Numbered from the stretch's first letter, positions 32,750-41,953 are shown. The stretch is DNA of 64,000 nt from Methylobacterium durans (GCF_003173715.1 NZ_CP029550.1:1364001-1428000); one strand, 5' to 3'. Program-made: numbers and translations. Notes: generated from the sequence alone by a model not told the origin.

Positions 32750-34876
32750 TCAGAACAGCGCGATCAGCTGCACGCGGATCAGCCGCGGCGCACCCGGCGT
32801 GATGTTGTTGTTGCCGTCGGCGGTGGCGATGTAGCGCCGGTCGAACAGGTTCTCGATGTTGACCTGCGCCCGCACCGTCTCGCTCAGCTTGTAGAACAGG
32901 CCGAGGTCGAAGCGGGAGAAGCTCGGCAACCGCACCGTGTCGTCCGAGGACGCGAAGGTGTGGGTCTGGTTGATGAAGCCGACGCCGACCGAGAAGCGCT
33001 CCGTCACGTCGAACTTGTTCCACAGGGTGAAGGTGTTGAACGGCACGAGCCCGACCGTGTTGCCCCGGACGATGGTGGTCGAGACGTCGCTGGCGATGCG
33101 GGCGTCGGTGAAGGCGTAGCCACCCGCGATCTGCCACCAGTCGGTCACGTATCCGTTCGCGCCAATCTCGGCCCCTTGGGTGTTGGTGCGGCCGGACAGG
33201 AGGAAGAAGCCCGGCCGGTTCGGGTCGGCGAGGCGCTGGTTCGTGCGGTCGAGATTGTAGAGCGCGCCGGTGAGCTGGAAGGCCGGGGTGACGTCGTACT
33301 TCACGCCGATCTCGGCGTTCTCGAACTTCTCCGGCTGCGCGATCGCCGTGCCGGGCGTGAGCGCGCTGAACTGGTCGCCGGCCGAGGGCAGGTAGGACAC
33401 GCTGTAACTGCCGTAGAAGGCGAGGTTCGCGAAGGGCTTCACGACGACGCCCGCCCGCGGCGACAGGAGGTCGTCGACCCGGCCGACCGTGACGTTGGTG
33501 CGCCGGTCGCGCGAGCTGAAGTCGAAATGGTCGTAGCGCAGGCCCCCGATGAACTGCAGGTGCTCGTTCACCTCGATCTGGTCCTGCGCGTAGGCGGCGG
33601 CGAGGCCGAGGTCGTAGAGGCTGTTGGCGCCCGAGGCGAGGTTGCGGAAGGTGACGCCGACGCGGCTGACCGGGGCCAGCGGGTTGACGACGAGGGTCTG
33701 CGTGCCCGTCGTGTCGAAGAACCCGTCCTGCCGATAGGAGAGCCCCTGCTGGTAGCCGAGCTCGAAGCCGCCGAGCAGAGTGTGGCGCAGCGGGCCGGTC
33801 TCGAACTTGTAGGTGAAGTCGTTCTGGCTGAAATAGTTCGTCCGGTCGGTCTCGTTGTTGTAGGCCGACAGGTTGACCCGGTTGCCTGCGGCGTTCACCG
33901 CGCCGCCCGGGAAGATGTTCTGGTAAAACTTCTGGTAGTCGGCGAAGCGGAGCTGGCCGTGCATCTGCACGCCGGACTCGAACTGGTGGTCGAGCACGGC
34001 CGTGGCGATGTTGGCATCCACCCGCGCCCGGTTGAGGTCCGGGTTGCCGAAGAAGGTCGAGACGTTGTCGCGGTTGCGGTAGGGCCGCCCGAATTGCGAG
34101 GGGATGCCGCGGTCCGTCGTGCGGTCGTCGTGGAAGTACTCGTAGGAGAGCTTCAGCGTCGTCGCCGGCCCGAGCAGGAAGGTCATCGTCGGGTTGACGC
34201 CGTAGCGGCGGATATCGACGAAGTCGCGATAGGTTGCCGTGTCCTCGAAGACGCCGTTGAGGCGGAAGAACACGCTGTCGCTGACCCGGTCGCCCGCATC
34301 GATCGCTACGCGCTTGTTCCAGTACTCGCCACCCTGGACCAGCACCTCGCGGATCGGGACGCCGTCCGCCTCCTTGAGGACGCGGTTGATGACGCCGCCG
34401 CCGCCACCGCGGCCGAAGATCATCGCGTTCGGGCCCTTCAGCACCTCGATCCGCTGCGTGTTGTAGAGGTCGCGGTAGTACTGGACGTCGTCGCGGATGC
34501 CGTTGACGAAGAAATCCGCGTTGGAGCGCTGGCCGCGGATGACGACGTCGTCGCGGTTGCCCTCGCCCTGATGCGGGATCACGCCCGGCACGTAGCGGAT
34601 CGCCTCGTTGATGCTCTGGAAACCTTGGTCGCGGATCTGCTGCTGCGTCACGATCGTGACGGATTGCGGCGTATCGATCAGGGGCGTGTCGGTCTTCGTC
34701 GCCGTCGAGCTGCGCTTCGTCAGGTAGCCGACCGTATTGCCGCGCAGACCCTCCACGCTGAGCTGATCAAGCGTCACGGACTCGTTGCCGGGCACCGGCT
34801 GGGCGCGCGCCGGGGCGGCAAGGACGGGACCGGCGAGGAGGAGGCCGACGATGCAAGCTTCAGATGTGGTCTTCAT
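32750..34876 (-). CDS. TonB-dependent siderophore receptor
   Basis: Outer-membrane beta-barrel of 708 residues that imports ferric siderophores using TonB energy. Start ATG 34876 gives a Sec signal (MKTTSEACIVGLLLAGPVLAAPARAQP). Plug domain: DTPLIDTPQSVTIVTQQQIRDQ, NEAIRYVPGVI, DDVVIRGQRSNADFFVNGIRDD, RIEVLKGPNAMIFGRGGGGGVINRV. A 22-strand barrel follows, with the C-terminal NIENLFDRRYIATADGNNNITPGAPRLIRVQLIALF ending in Phe, the Omp assembly signal. The FhuA/FpvA-like plug suggests hydroxamate-type siderophores; the actual ligand is unknown. No siderophore synthesis or FecIR-type sigma genes are adjacent. Confidence 0.92.
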   Translation of the reverse strand: MKTTSEACIVGLLLAGPVLAAPARAQPVPGNESVTLDQLSVEGLRGNTVGYLTKRSSTATKTDTPLIDTPQSVTIVTQQQIRDQGFQSINEAIRYVPGVIPHQGEGNRDDVVIRGQRSNADFFVNGIRDDVQYYRDLYNTQRIEVLKGPNAMIFGRGGGGGVINRVLKEADGVPIREVLVQGGEYWNKRVAIDAGDRVSDSVFFRLNGVFEDTATYRDFVDIRRYGVNPTMTFLLGPATTLKLSYEYFHDDRTTDRGIPSQFGRPYRNRDNVSTFFGNPDLNRARVDANIATAVLDHQFESGVQMHGQLRFADYQKFYQNIFPGGAVNAAGNRVNLSAYNNETDRTNYFSQNDFTYKFETGPLRHTLLGGFELGYQQGLSYRQDGFFDTTGTQTLVVNPLAPVSRVGVTFRNLASGANSLYDLGLAAAYAQDQIEVNEHLQFIGGLRYDHFDFSSRDRRTNVTVGRVDDLLSPRAGVVVKPFANLAFYGSYSVSYLPSAGDQFSALTPGTAIAQPEKFENAEIGVKYDVTPAFQLTGALYNLDRTNQRLADPNRPGFFLLSGRTNTQGAEIGANGYVTDWWQIAGGYAFTDARIASDVSTTIVRGNTVGLVPFNTFTLWNKFDVTERFSVGVGFINQTHTFASSDDTVRLPSFSRFDLGLFYKLSETVRAQVNIENLFDRRYIATADGNNNITPGAPRLIRVQLIALF

Positions 34877-35308
34877 GGCTCCCGGCCCGGTTGCGTCCCG
34901 TTCTGTCCAGGACGTCCGCACGTCTCGGCGTGCGGTGACGGGAGCGCTGTAATCGCGGTCGTTGCGCGAGCAAGCGGTAGCGAACCGTAAATCACCGGCC
35001 CTTTCCTAAAGGAATTCTAAGAAGGAATTTAAGTAACGTGCTAAGCCGGTCCGTCGCCTTGCGAATCCAGACGGGCTTTTCATCCTGGATTTCTTCCAGA
35101 CTGCAACCGTATGTTTCTGCGTGTTGCCGATCAGCAACATACGGATCGGGTGGGAGAGCGCAGCAATGCCTCGTCTTCCACCCGACCACCGGTTCCGTGC
35201 CCGAAACAGCACACTCCATGAGAATCAACAGGACGGATGGCGGCCGCCACATTTTCCCCGCGAGAGCGTGACCGCATGGGGGGATCGGGATCACGAGAGA
35301 GGAACACC
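34877..35308. other. 432-bp spacer with two tandem stem-loops; no gene seen
   Basis: Promoter region of the TonB receptor (minus) and of the small gene at 35309 (plus). AT-rich between 34975 and 35045. The notable content is the pair of hairpins at 35107-35185, listed separately. No Fur or Irr box was recognised by eye. Confidence 0.4.
35107..35185. promoter_or_regulatory. two adjacent stem-loops, candidate leader RNA element
   Basis: Stem 1: CCGTATGTT (35107-35115) with AACATACGG (35136-35144), nine perfect pairs around a 20-base loop that can also fold as GTTGC/GCAAC. Stem 2: TCGGGTGGGAGA (35146-35157) with TCTTCCACCCGA (35174-35185), twelve pairs with one wobble or mismatch. Only one base separates them. 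They lie 124 bp before the gene at 35309 and about 230 bp before the receptor start on the other strand. Confidence 0.45.
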
Positions 35309-35509
35309 ATGCCGACCTCATTCACCCGTCCGGATCCGCGCCCCCTCGAATCGGCCGCCCTGCGCGGATTCGTGAAGGATCTCTCTCCCCTCCTGCGCGA
35401 CGCGTTGCCGCCCGCGCCCCATGCCCCGGTCAGCGACGAGATCGCAACCTTGATCGACCGCTTGCATGCCGGCCCGCTCGGTCTTCGGGCCCGTCGCCGG
35501 GCGGCCTGA
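35309..35509 (+). CDS. small hypothetical protein
   Basis: 66 residues from ATG 35309, with GAGAGGA seven bases upstream. MPTSFTRPDPRPLESAALRG then FVKDLSPLLRDALPPAPHAP, VSDEIATLIDRLHAG and a basic C-terminus RRRAA. Soluble and helical in character. No family recognised. The upstream in-frame extension to 35237 is not supported by a ribosome site. Confidence 0.6.
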   Translation: MPTSFTRPDPRPLESAALRGFVKDLSPLLRDALPPAPHAPVSDEIATLIDRLHAGPLGLRARRRAA

Positions 35510-35610
35510 GGCCGTCCGCCGGGCCTCTCCACGGTGGCGTCATCAACAGCCGGCTTCTTTTCAGGAGCAACCCAACATCACCATCGCGCGTTGGACGTCC
35601 CCAAGATGAG

Positions 35611-37029
35611 ATGAAGGACAGCGGCGACGGCGTGCTGTTCGAGGGAGCGCACGCTTTGCTGTATCTCACACGCGATACGTGTAACCTTATGCTTGCACCG
35701 GTGAGACTTGCCGCCGATGCAGTAAAGCTTGCCTGCGACAATCCCTTCAATCCCTTCGCCCTCGCGCCGGGCAGCCGCATGATGGCGGCCTCGTGCGAGA
35801 TGTTCGAGCGGGCGACCCGCACCTACGCGAAGCCCGTCTTCGATCTCGGCGTGCCCGAGCGCGTGGTCTTCGAGCATCCCTTCTGCCGCGTCCTCGCCTT
35901 CGGCGAGGCGGCGCCGGATGCGCGGCGCACGAAGCCGAAGCTGCTCCTCGTGGCGCCGATGTCGGGCCATTACGCGACCCTCCTGCGCGGCACCGTCGAG
36001 GCCTTCCTCGACACCCATCAGGTGTTCATCACCGACTGGCTCGATGCCAAGGACATCCCGGTCTCGGCCGGCCGATTCGGCCTCGACGATTACGTCGACC
36101 TCTGCATCAGCCTGTTCTCCGAGCTCGGCCCGGACCTCAACGTCGCGGCCGTGTGCCAGCCCTCGGTGCCGGTGCTCGCGGCCGTTTCCCGGATGGAGGC
36201 CGAGAACCACCCGCGCGTGCCTCGCACCGCCACCTTCATCGGCGGGCCGATCGACACGCGCGTGGCGCCGACCGCGGTGAACCGGCTCGCCGAGGAGCGC
36301 GGCTTCGCGTGGTTCGAGCAGCACTGCATCCACACGGTGCCGTGGAGCCATGCGGGCCAGGGCCGCGCGGTCTATCCGGGCTTCCTGCAGCTCGGCGGCT
36401 TCATGAGCATGAACCTCGACCGGCACCTCAGCGCGCACTGGGACATGTTCAACCACCTCGTCGAGGGGGACGGCGATTCCGCCACCAAGCACCGCGCCTT
36501 CTACGACGAGTACCTCGCGGTCATGGACCTCACGGCGGAGTTCTACCTGGAGACGATCCGGACCGTGTTCATCGACCACGCCCTGCCGCAGGGCCGCATG
36601 CTCCATCGCGGCCGGCCGGTCGATCCCTCGGCGATCCGCCGCTGCGCGATCATGGCGGTCGAGGGCGAGAAGGACGACATCACGGGCGTCGGCCAGACTC
36701 GCGCCGTCCTCGACCTGACGCCGAACCTCGTCGCCGGGAAAAAGGCCTATCATCTCCAGCCCGGCGCCGGCCATTACGGCATCTTCAACGGCACGCGCTT
36801 CCGCACCGAGATCGCCCCGAAGCTCGCGGCCTTCATGGCGGCGCATGCGCGCCCGATCGAGCGGCGGAAGCCCGCGGACCGCCCAATCCTGATCGGCGGC
36901 CGGGCCCGGCCCGCGCCGCAGCGCGCATCGGTCTCCACCGTCGGGCCGAACGGGCCCCGGCTGCCGGAGAAGGCGGCTTCGAAGCGGCCTGATCGCGCGG
37001 AGGTGATCGAGTTGCGCGCGCGCTCCTAA
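35611..37029 (+). CDS. phaZ: intracellular polyhydroxyalkanoate depolymerase
   Basis: 472 residues. Mobilises stored PHB granules to 3-hydroxybutyrate units. Matches the short-chain intracellular PhaZ family: N-terminal PFNPFALAPGSRMMAASCEMFERATRTYAKP, HPFCRVLAFGE, LLLVAPMSGHYATLLRGTVEAF, VFITDWLDAKDIP. The nucleophile is Cys182 in VAAVCQPSVPVLA, the Cys variant of the lipase box characteristic of this family, with a C-terminal His in QPGAGHYGIFNGTRF and Asp in VEGEKDDITGVGQT. No signal peptide, consistent with a cytoplasmic granule enzyme. Fits a methylotroph that stores PHB. Confidence 0.92.
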   Translation: MKDSGDGVLFEGAHALLYLTRDTCNLMLAPVRLAADAVKLACDNPFNPFALAPGSRMMAASCEMFERATRTYAKPVFDLGVPERVVFEHPFCRVLAFGEAAPDARRTKPKLLLVAPMSGHYATLLRGTVEAFLDTHQVFITDWLDAKDIPVSAGRFGLDDYVDLCISLFSELGPDLNVAAVCQPSVPVLAAVSRMEAENHPRVPRTATFIGGPIDTRVAPTAVNRLAEERGFAWFEQHCIHTVPWSHAGQGRAVYPGFLQLGGFMSMNLDRHLSAHWDMFNHLVEGDGDSATKHRAFYDEYLAVMDLTAEFYLETIRTVFIDHALPQGRMLHRGRPVDPSAIRRCAIMAVEGEKDDITGVGQTRAVLDLTPNLVAGKKAYHLQPGAGHYGIFNGTRFRTEIAPKLAAFMAAHARPIERRKPADRPILIGGRARPAPQRASVSTVGPNGPRLPEKAASKRPDRAEVIELRARS

Positions 37030-37101
37030 CGTGCCGCAAGGCGTGCCGGTCGCGCTCGTGGCATCCTCGCGCGGTGTCGTCGCGCTCGGCCAGGAGGACG
37101 C

Positions 37102-37467
37102 ATGCCCGAGGATCGCCGATCGCTCGCGGGGCGCCACGTGCTCCTGGTGGAGGACGACTACTTCATCGCCTTCGACATGCAGCGGCATTTCGAGTCGAGC
37201 GGCGCCCATGTGGTGGGCCCGGTGCCGAGCGTCCGGGCCGCCCTCGACCTCATCGCGGCGACGCCGGACCTCGACGCCGCGGTCCTCGACATCAACCTGC
37301 GGGGCGAGATGGCCTTCCCGGTCGCCGACGCGCTCTCGGAGCGGGGCGTGCCGTTCCTGTTCGCCACGGGCTACGACACCGCGACGATCCCGCCGCGCTA
37401 CGCGGCCCATCGCCATTGCGAGAAGCCGGTGGAGCCGGATCGGATCGCGCAGATCCTGCTGGGCTGA
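37102..37467 (+). CDS. single-domain response regulator
   Basis: 121 residues with only a receiver domain: HVLLVEDDYFIAFDMQRHF, phosphoacceptor Asp63 in AAVLDINLRGE, Thr/Ala switch FLFATGYD and Lys in HCEKPVEPDRI. The INLRG and CEKPVEP pattern is common in receivers that accompany HWE/HisKA_2 kinases in Rhizobiales. No kinase gene is adjacent. 70 bp downstream of phaZ on the same strand. Confidence 0.88.
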   Translation: MPEDRRSLAGRHVLLVEDDYFIAFDMQRHFESSGAHVVGPVPSVRAALDLIAATPDLDAAVLDINLRGEMAFPVADALSERGVPFLFATGYDTATIPPRYAAHRHCEKPVEPDRIAQILLG

Positions 37468-37539
37468 GCGGCGACGGGGCGGCAAGAGGCTTCTGGCGAG
37501 ACGCTTCCGGCTAGAGGCTTCGCCGCGGGCAGGCGGTCC

Positions 37540-37809
37540 TCAGGCCGCGTTGCCCGCTTGAAGGGCGCGGCAGGCCCGGTCGAGGCTGTCGAGGCGCCGG
37601 ATCAGCGGCTCCCGGCGGCGCTGGCGCTCCGCCTCGAGCGTTTTGCGGTCGGGGCTCGGAGCCCCCTCCCCGCTCGCGCTCCAGCCGCGCTCCTCGCAGG
37701 CCACGGCGAAATCCGTCTCGACGTCGGCGAGCGCCCCGAGAAGGTGCTGGATCTCCCCGAGCAGAACCTCGTGATCGATCGGCGCCCGGAGCGCGCGTTG
37801 TTCGGCCAT
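37540..37809 (-). CDS. small helical hypothetical protein
   Basis: 89 residues from ATG 37809 (MAEQRALRAPIDHEVLLGEIQHLLGALADVE). The rest is charged and likely coiled-coil (DRKTLEAERQRRREPLIRRLDSLDRACRALQAGNAA). The start is chosen because the upstream extension reads as low-complexity Arg-rich antisense sequence. No membrane segment, no recognised family. Confidence 0.6.
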   Translation of the reverse strand: MAEQRALRAPIDHEVLLGEIQHLLGALADVETDFAVACEERGWSASGEGAPSPDRKTLEAERQRRREPLIRRLDSLDRACRALQAGNAA

Positions 37810-38152
37810 CGCTGCCTCCCTCGATCGTCTCCCGGAGCGCGCAGGCTTAGCACGATGCCGACGCCGCGGGATTGCCTGTGGAAGCATTGCCACGGTGGCG
37901 AGAGTCCCGGTCCGAGCATGCCGCCGACGCGCCTCTTAGGGTTGACGAAACCATTGCCCTGCATCATGTCGGTTCCAGTCGCGACCCTGCCCGAGGGCAG
38001 CGCGCGGCCCCACAGGAACCTGCAAACCCCATGCCCAGCGACAGTAGTCGATGGTTCGTGCCGCCTTCGGCCGCCCGCGAGAACCGCGCCTGATCGCCTG
38101 ATCGGGCTCGCCCGCGAACGGCCCAGGGGCGGCCGTTCGAACGAGGTGAGCC

Positions 38153-38392
38153 ATGACGACCCACCAGATTGAGACCCGCCGCGCCCGCAAGGGCAACGCC
38201 CGCCCGGCCCGCGACCGGAGCATCGCCCTCATCATCCTGTTCATGATGGGGCTCGTCTTCGTCCCCGTTCTCGGCCTGCACGTCGCCGCCGCCTTCGGCG
38301 GTCTCGCTGGCAGCCCGGAGATCGCGAGCGCTCCCCCGGCGCCCGCGACCGCGATCAGCGCCTCCCGCGACGCGCGGGACCGGCGCGGCTGA
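38153..38392 (+). CDS. small single-span membrane protein
   Basis: 79 residues with ribosome site GAGGTGAG five bases before the ATG. A basic N-terminus (MTTHQIETRRARKGNARPARDRS) is followed by one hydrophobic helix, IALIILFMMGLVFVPVLGLHVAAAF (about 24-48), and a short Ala/Pro-rich tail, giving a probable N-in topology. Function unknown. Confidence 0.6.
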   Translation: MTTHQIETRRARKGNARPARDRSIALIILFMMGLVFVPVLGLHVAAAFGGLAGSPEIASAPPAPATAISASRDARDRRG

Positions 38393-38483
38393 GGCACCTC
38401 CTCCGCTCCGCGCGACCGCGTACCTGCCTCGGGACGGCCAAACTCTCTCCCTAACCGACGCGCTCGGGGGATGGAGGCACGCG

Positions 38484-39149
38484 ATGCGGATCGGAACCAC
38501 TCTCGCCGGGCTCTGGCTCGCGGGCGCCGTCGGGGCGGCCCAGGCCCAAGCTCCGGCCCAGACCCAAGACAGGGCGGCGGACAAGGGCCGCCAGGATTAC
38601 AACCGGCCCGAACTCGTCCGCGGCCTCTGCCAGCCGGACGGGTGCGACGAGTTCGCGATCCTCGCGGTCGAACCGGTGCGCAGCACGCCGGAAGGCACCC
38701 TCAAGCGGACGCGGTTCCGGACCTACCGCGCGAGCCCGAGCGGGCGCGAGGCGCGCGCCGAGGAGACGGGCTACGTCTACTGCTCGCAGACCCGGCCCGC
38801 CGTCGTCGCGGAGAAGCAGGGCCGCACGGTCGGCATCCTGCTCGCGCCCTTCGCCACCGAGGATTCTCGCGAGGCCGTGCGGCGCTACGCCAACGTCGCC
38901 GCCACCTATTTCGCGGTCTGCCACGGGCTCGAGAGCGGCCGCGCCGCCGCCAAGGACCTCGCCGGCACCGCCCATGCCCTCGGCTACCGGGTGAGCGCCC
39001 CTCAGACCCAGACGATCGACCTGCGCGCGCCCGAGGACATCGCCGGCACGCCCCCGCGTCCGAGCGTCGCGGCGCCCGCCAGGCCGCCCTCCCGCGAGGA
39101 GGGCCGGGACGACGAGCCCGCCGCCCAGGGGCCGATCCCGGAAGATTGA
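38484..39149 (+). CDS. secreted hypothetical protein
   Basis: 221 residues beginning MRIGTTLAGLWLAGAVGAAQAQ, a Sec signal. The central part reads LVRGLCQPDGCDEFAILAVEPV, RTRFRTYRASPSGREARAEETGYVYCSQTRPAVV, RRYANVAATYFAVCHGLESGRAAAKDLAGTAHALGYRV, with four cysteines that could form two disulphides. The C-terminal 50 residues are Pro/Ala/acidic and probably disordered. No recognised family. Confidence 0.7.
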   Translation: MRIGTTLAGLWLAGAVGAAQAQAPAQTQDRAADKGRQDYNRPELVRGLCQPDGCDEFAILAVEPVRSTPEGTLKRTRFRTYRASPSGREARAEETGYVYCSQTRPAVVAEKQGRTVGILLAPFATEDSREAVRRYANVAATYFAVCHGLESGRAAAKDLAGTAHALGYRVSAPQTQTIDLRAPEDIAGTPPRPSVAAPARPPSREEGRDDEPAAQGPIPED

Positions 39150-39303
39150 GCGTGAATTGATCGCGCGCCGCCGGGATTGAACCGGGGGAGGTGGTCGTGG
39201 TTACTTGGGGCAAGCGCATCGGCGCGGCCGCCTTCCATCGAGAGCCTGTGGCACCGGCGGTCGAGCGGGCCGACCGGCACCGGGCGCAGCGATGGAGATG
39301 GGA

Positions 39304-39687
39304 ATGGGACAGGCCACGCCACCCGCGCGAACCGCCCTCGTCGTCGAGGACGACCGCGCCCTGCGCAACCTCGCCGCCGCGGTCCTCGAAGAGACGGATC
39401 TGCGTGTCGTCGAGGCGGATAGCGGCGAGGAGGCCCTGTTCCACCTGCGCAGCCACGCGAGCGAGGTGGCGCTGATCTTCGCGGACGTGCGCCTGCCCTG
39501 CATCCTCGACGGGGTGGACCTTGCCCGCGCGGTGAGCACCCGGTGGCCCTGGATCAAGCTCCTCGTGACCTCGGGGGATCCGGGCGACCGGATCGAGCAT
39601 CTGCCCGCTGGCGCGACCTATCTGCAGAAGCCGTGGCGCTCGATCGACGTGCTCAAGGCCGCCGAGCAGGCGGCCGGGGGGCGGTGA
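39304..39687 (+). CDS. single-domain response regulator
   Basis: 127 residues, receiver only: TALVVEDDRALRNLAAAVLEE, phosphoacceptor Asp61 in LIFADVRLPC, Thr in LLVTSGDPG and Lys in TYLQKPWRSIDVLKAAEQA. The ATGs at 39292 and 39298 are in frame, but GGAG at 39294 sits correctly only for the ATG at 39304. No partner kinase nearby; possibly a phosphorelay intermediate. Confidence 0.82.
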   Translation: MGQATPPARTALVVEDDRALRNLAAAVLEETDLRVVEADSGEEALFHLRSHASEVALIFADVRLPCILDGVDLARAVSTRWPWIKLLVTSGDPGDRIEHLPAGATYLQKPWRSIDVLKAAEQAAGGR

Positions 39688-39690
39688 GCC

Positions 39691-40179
39691 TCAGCGCTGC
39701 CACTCCCAGCCCTTCGGCTTCGGCGGCAGCGGGTTGAGCGATTGCAGGCCGCCCGTCACGTAGGGAAGCGACACGGGGGGCGCCTGCTCCGGGACCGCGG
39801 CGACGGGGGCGCCGACCGAGCCCGTGGTGGCGGGGATGGTGTCGGCATCGGCGCTCGCGAGCGCGACCAGGGCGGGCTTGGGCACGAACGCTTCCCGGCG
39901 CGCCGGGCGCTCGACGTAGACCGGCACCTCGCGCTCCACGTAGACGATCCGGACATTGCGCCCGTGCCGGGCGAGGCGCCGCCCGCCGCGCACCGCGTGG
40001 TGGCCTGCCCGCTGCACGTCGCGCCGGAAGGCCCGCTCGGAGACGCAGATCCCGCGCGAGGGGCGGTAATACTGCCCCGACCGGCAATGCGCCGCCTCCG
40101 CCGCGGAGCCCCAGAGGATGCAGGCGAGGCCCGCTGCCATCGCCACCGGCACGCACCTCGCCATCCGAATACTCCACAT
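39691..40179 (-). CDS. secreted hypothetical protein
   Basis: 162 residues with a signal peptide (MARCVPVAMAAGLACILWGSAAEA, alternative start Met6 at 40164). Mature part: HCRSGQYYRPSRGICVSERAFRRDV, with a Cys pair, a basic stretch (GRRLARHGRNVRIVYVEREVPVYVERPARRE) and a Pro-rich end LNPLPPKPKGWEWQR. Similar short exported proteins are frequent in Methylobacterium. Convergent with the receiver gene, 3 bp apart. Function unknown. Confidence 0.65.
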   Translation of the reverse strand: MWSIRMARCVPVAMAAGLACILWGSAAEAAHCRSGQYYRPSRGICVSERAFRRDVQRAGHHAVRGGRRLARHGRNVRIVYVEREVPVYVERPARREAFVPKPALVALASADADTIPATTGSVGAPVAAVPEQAPPVSLPYVTGGLQSLNPLPPKPKGWEWQR

Positions 40180-40311
40180 CAGACTGCACCCGTCAGCACG
40201 GCGTACTCAAACGCTGCCGCACTGAACTCATGAGATCTGGTCCCGTTTTTATGTCGAAAATACGTCACCTTACTGCGTCGTGAACCGTACAGTTCTCTGC
40301 ATGCAACATAT

Positions 40312-40329
40312 GTTTATCTGTCGATAAAC
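40312..40329. promoter_or_regulatory. inverted repeat upstream of purB
   Basis: GTTTATC-TGTC-GATAAAC is a perfect 7-bp inverted repeat with a 4-bp spacer, about 200 bp before purB, inside the AT-rich part of the 344-bp spacer 40180-40523. It could be an operator for purB or for the divergent secreted-protein gene. Nothing else was recognised in this spacer. Confidence 0.35.
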
Positions 40330-40523
40330 TTGAAGTAGTTACGAATGCTGTTCTGCATGGTCGGCATTATGCTGGCATGCCGAAGACCAAGCGTCCCGGA
40401 CCATCGCCCGACCGGCGCCCCGCGGCGCCTTGCCATCGCCGGGCGCATTCACTAGCCATCGCGCGATCAAGCCCATCAGCCCGTCGGCGGGCCGCTCTGG
40501 GTTCGTCCTGCAGGAAGTCTTCG

Positions 40524-41834
40524 ATGATCCCCCGCTACAGCCGCCCCGCGATGACCGCGATCTGGTCACCGGAATCCCGCTTCCGGATCTGGTTCGAGAT
40601 CGAGGCGCACGCCACGACGGCCCTGGCCGAGATCGGCGTCGTGCCGAGGGAGGCCGCCGAGACGGTCTGGGAGAAGGGCCGCGACGCGGTCTTCGACGTC
40701 GCCCGCATCGACGAGATCGAGGCGGTCACGAAGCACGACGTGATCGCCTTCCTGACGCATCTCGCCGAGATCGTCGGCCCCGAGGCCCGCTTCGTCCATC
40801 AGGGCATGACCTCGTCCGACGTCCTCGACACCTGCCTCAACGTGCAGCTCGTGCGGGCCGCCGACATTCTGATCGCCGACGTCGACGCGCTGCTCGCGGC
40901 CCTCAAGCGCCGGGCCTTCGAGCACAGGCTCACGCCGACGATCGGCCGCTCGCACGGCATCCACGCCGAGCCCGTCACCTTCGGCCTCAAGCTCGCCCAG
41001 GCCTATGCCGAGTTCGAGCGGGCTCGCGCGCGCCTCGTCGCGGCCCGCGAGGAGGTCGCCACCTGCGCGATCTCGGGCGCGGTCGGGACCTTCGCCAACA
41101 TCGACCCGCGGGTCGAGGAATACGTGGCGCAGCAGATGGGCCTGACGCCGGAGCCCGTCTCGACGCAAGTGATCCCGCGCGACCGGCACGCCATGTTCTT
41201 CGCCACCCTCGGCGTCGTCGCATCCTCGGTGGAGCGCCTCTCGATCGAGATCCGCCACCTGCAGCGCACCGAGGTGCTGGAGGCCGAGGAGTTCTTCTCG
41301 GAGGGCCAGAAGGGCTCCTCGGCGATGCCGCACAAGCGCAACCCGGTGCTGACCGAGAACATGACGGGCCTCGCCCGCATGGTGCGGGCCTACGCGCTGC
41401 CCGCGATGGAGAACGTCGCCCTCTGGCACGAGCGGGACATCTCGCATTCCTCCGTTGAGCGGATGATCGGACCGGATGCCACGATCACCCTCGACTTCGC
41501 CCTGGCGCGGCTGACCGGCGTCGTCGACAAGCTGCTGATCTACCCCGCCAACATGCAGAAGAACCTCGACCGGCTCGGCGGGCTCGTCCACTCGCAGCGG
41601 GTGCTGCTGGCGCTCACCCAGGCCGGTCTCTCGCGCGAGGACGCCTACCGCCTCGTCCAGCGCAACGCGATGCCGGTCTGGCGCGGCGAGGGCGACTTCC
41701 TGACTCTGCTCAAGGCGGACCCGGAGGTCACCGCGGCCCTGAAGCCGGAGCAGATCGAGGAATGCTTCGACCTCGGCTACCACTTCAAGCACGTGGACAC
41801 GATCTTCGAGCGGGTGTTCGGACGGGACGCTTGA
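40524..41834 (+). CDS. purB: adenylosuccinate lyase
   Basis: Acts twice in purine synthesis: SAICAR to AICAR plus fumarate, and adenylosuccinate to AMP plus fumarate. 436 residues from ATG 40524 (MIPRYSRPAMTAIWSPESRF); the extension upstream is not family-like. Seen: HDVIAFLTHLAE, FVHQGMTSSDVLDTCLNVQL, GRSHGIHAEPVTFGLKLA (catalytic His region), and the fumarase/aspartase signature GSSAMPHKRNPVLTEN. The next enzyme for AMP synthesis, purA, lies 4 kb downstream on the same strand but with unrelated genes between. Confidence 0.96.
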   Translation: MIPRYSRPAMTAIWSPESRFRIWFEIEAHATTALAEIGVVPREAAETVWEKGRDAVFDVARIDEIEAVTKHDVIAFLTHLAEIVGPEARFVHQGMTSSDVLDTCLNVQLVRAADILIADVDALLAALKRRAFEHRLTPTIGRSHGIHAEPVTFGLKLAQAYAEFERARARLVAAREEVATCAISGAVGTFANIDPRVEEYVAQQMGLTPEPVSTQVIPRDRHAMFFATLGVVASSVERLSIEIRHLQRTEVLEAEEFFSEGQKGSSAMPHKRNPVLTENMTGLARMVRAYALPAMENVALWHERDISHSSVERMIGPDATITLDFALARLTGVVDKLLIYPANMQKNLDRLGGLVHSQRVLLALTQAGLSREDAYRLVQRNAMPVWRGEGDFLTLLKADPEVTAALKPEQIEECFDLGYHFKHVDTIFERVFGRDA

Positions 41835-41840
41835 GGGCGG

Positions 41841-41866
41841 CCTTTCGTCCGGACCCGACGAAAAGG
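41841..41866. terminator. hairpin after purB
   Basis: CCTTTCGTC (41841-41849) pairs with GACGAAAAGG (41857-41866, one bulged A). It lies 6 bp after the purB stop. No T-run, so only a possible terminator. Confidence 0.35.
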
Positions 41867-41953
41867 GCGCGACCGGGCGGGACCGCTTGACGGCCACGCC
41901 GAGACACACAACCTCTACATGCGGACACAAGTCCTGCGTCTAGAGGTTGCAGC

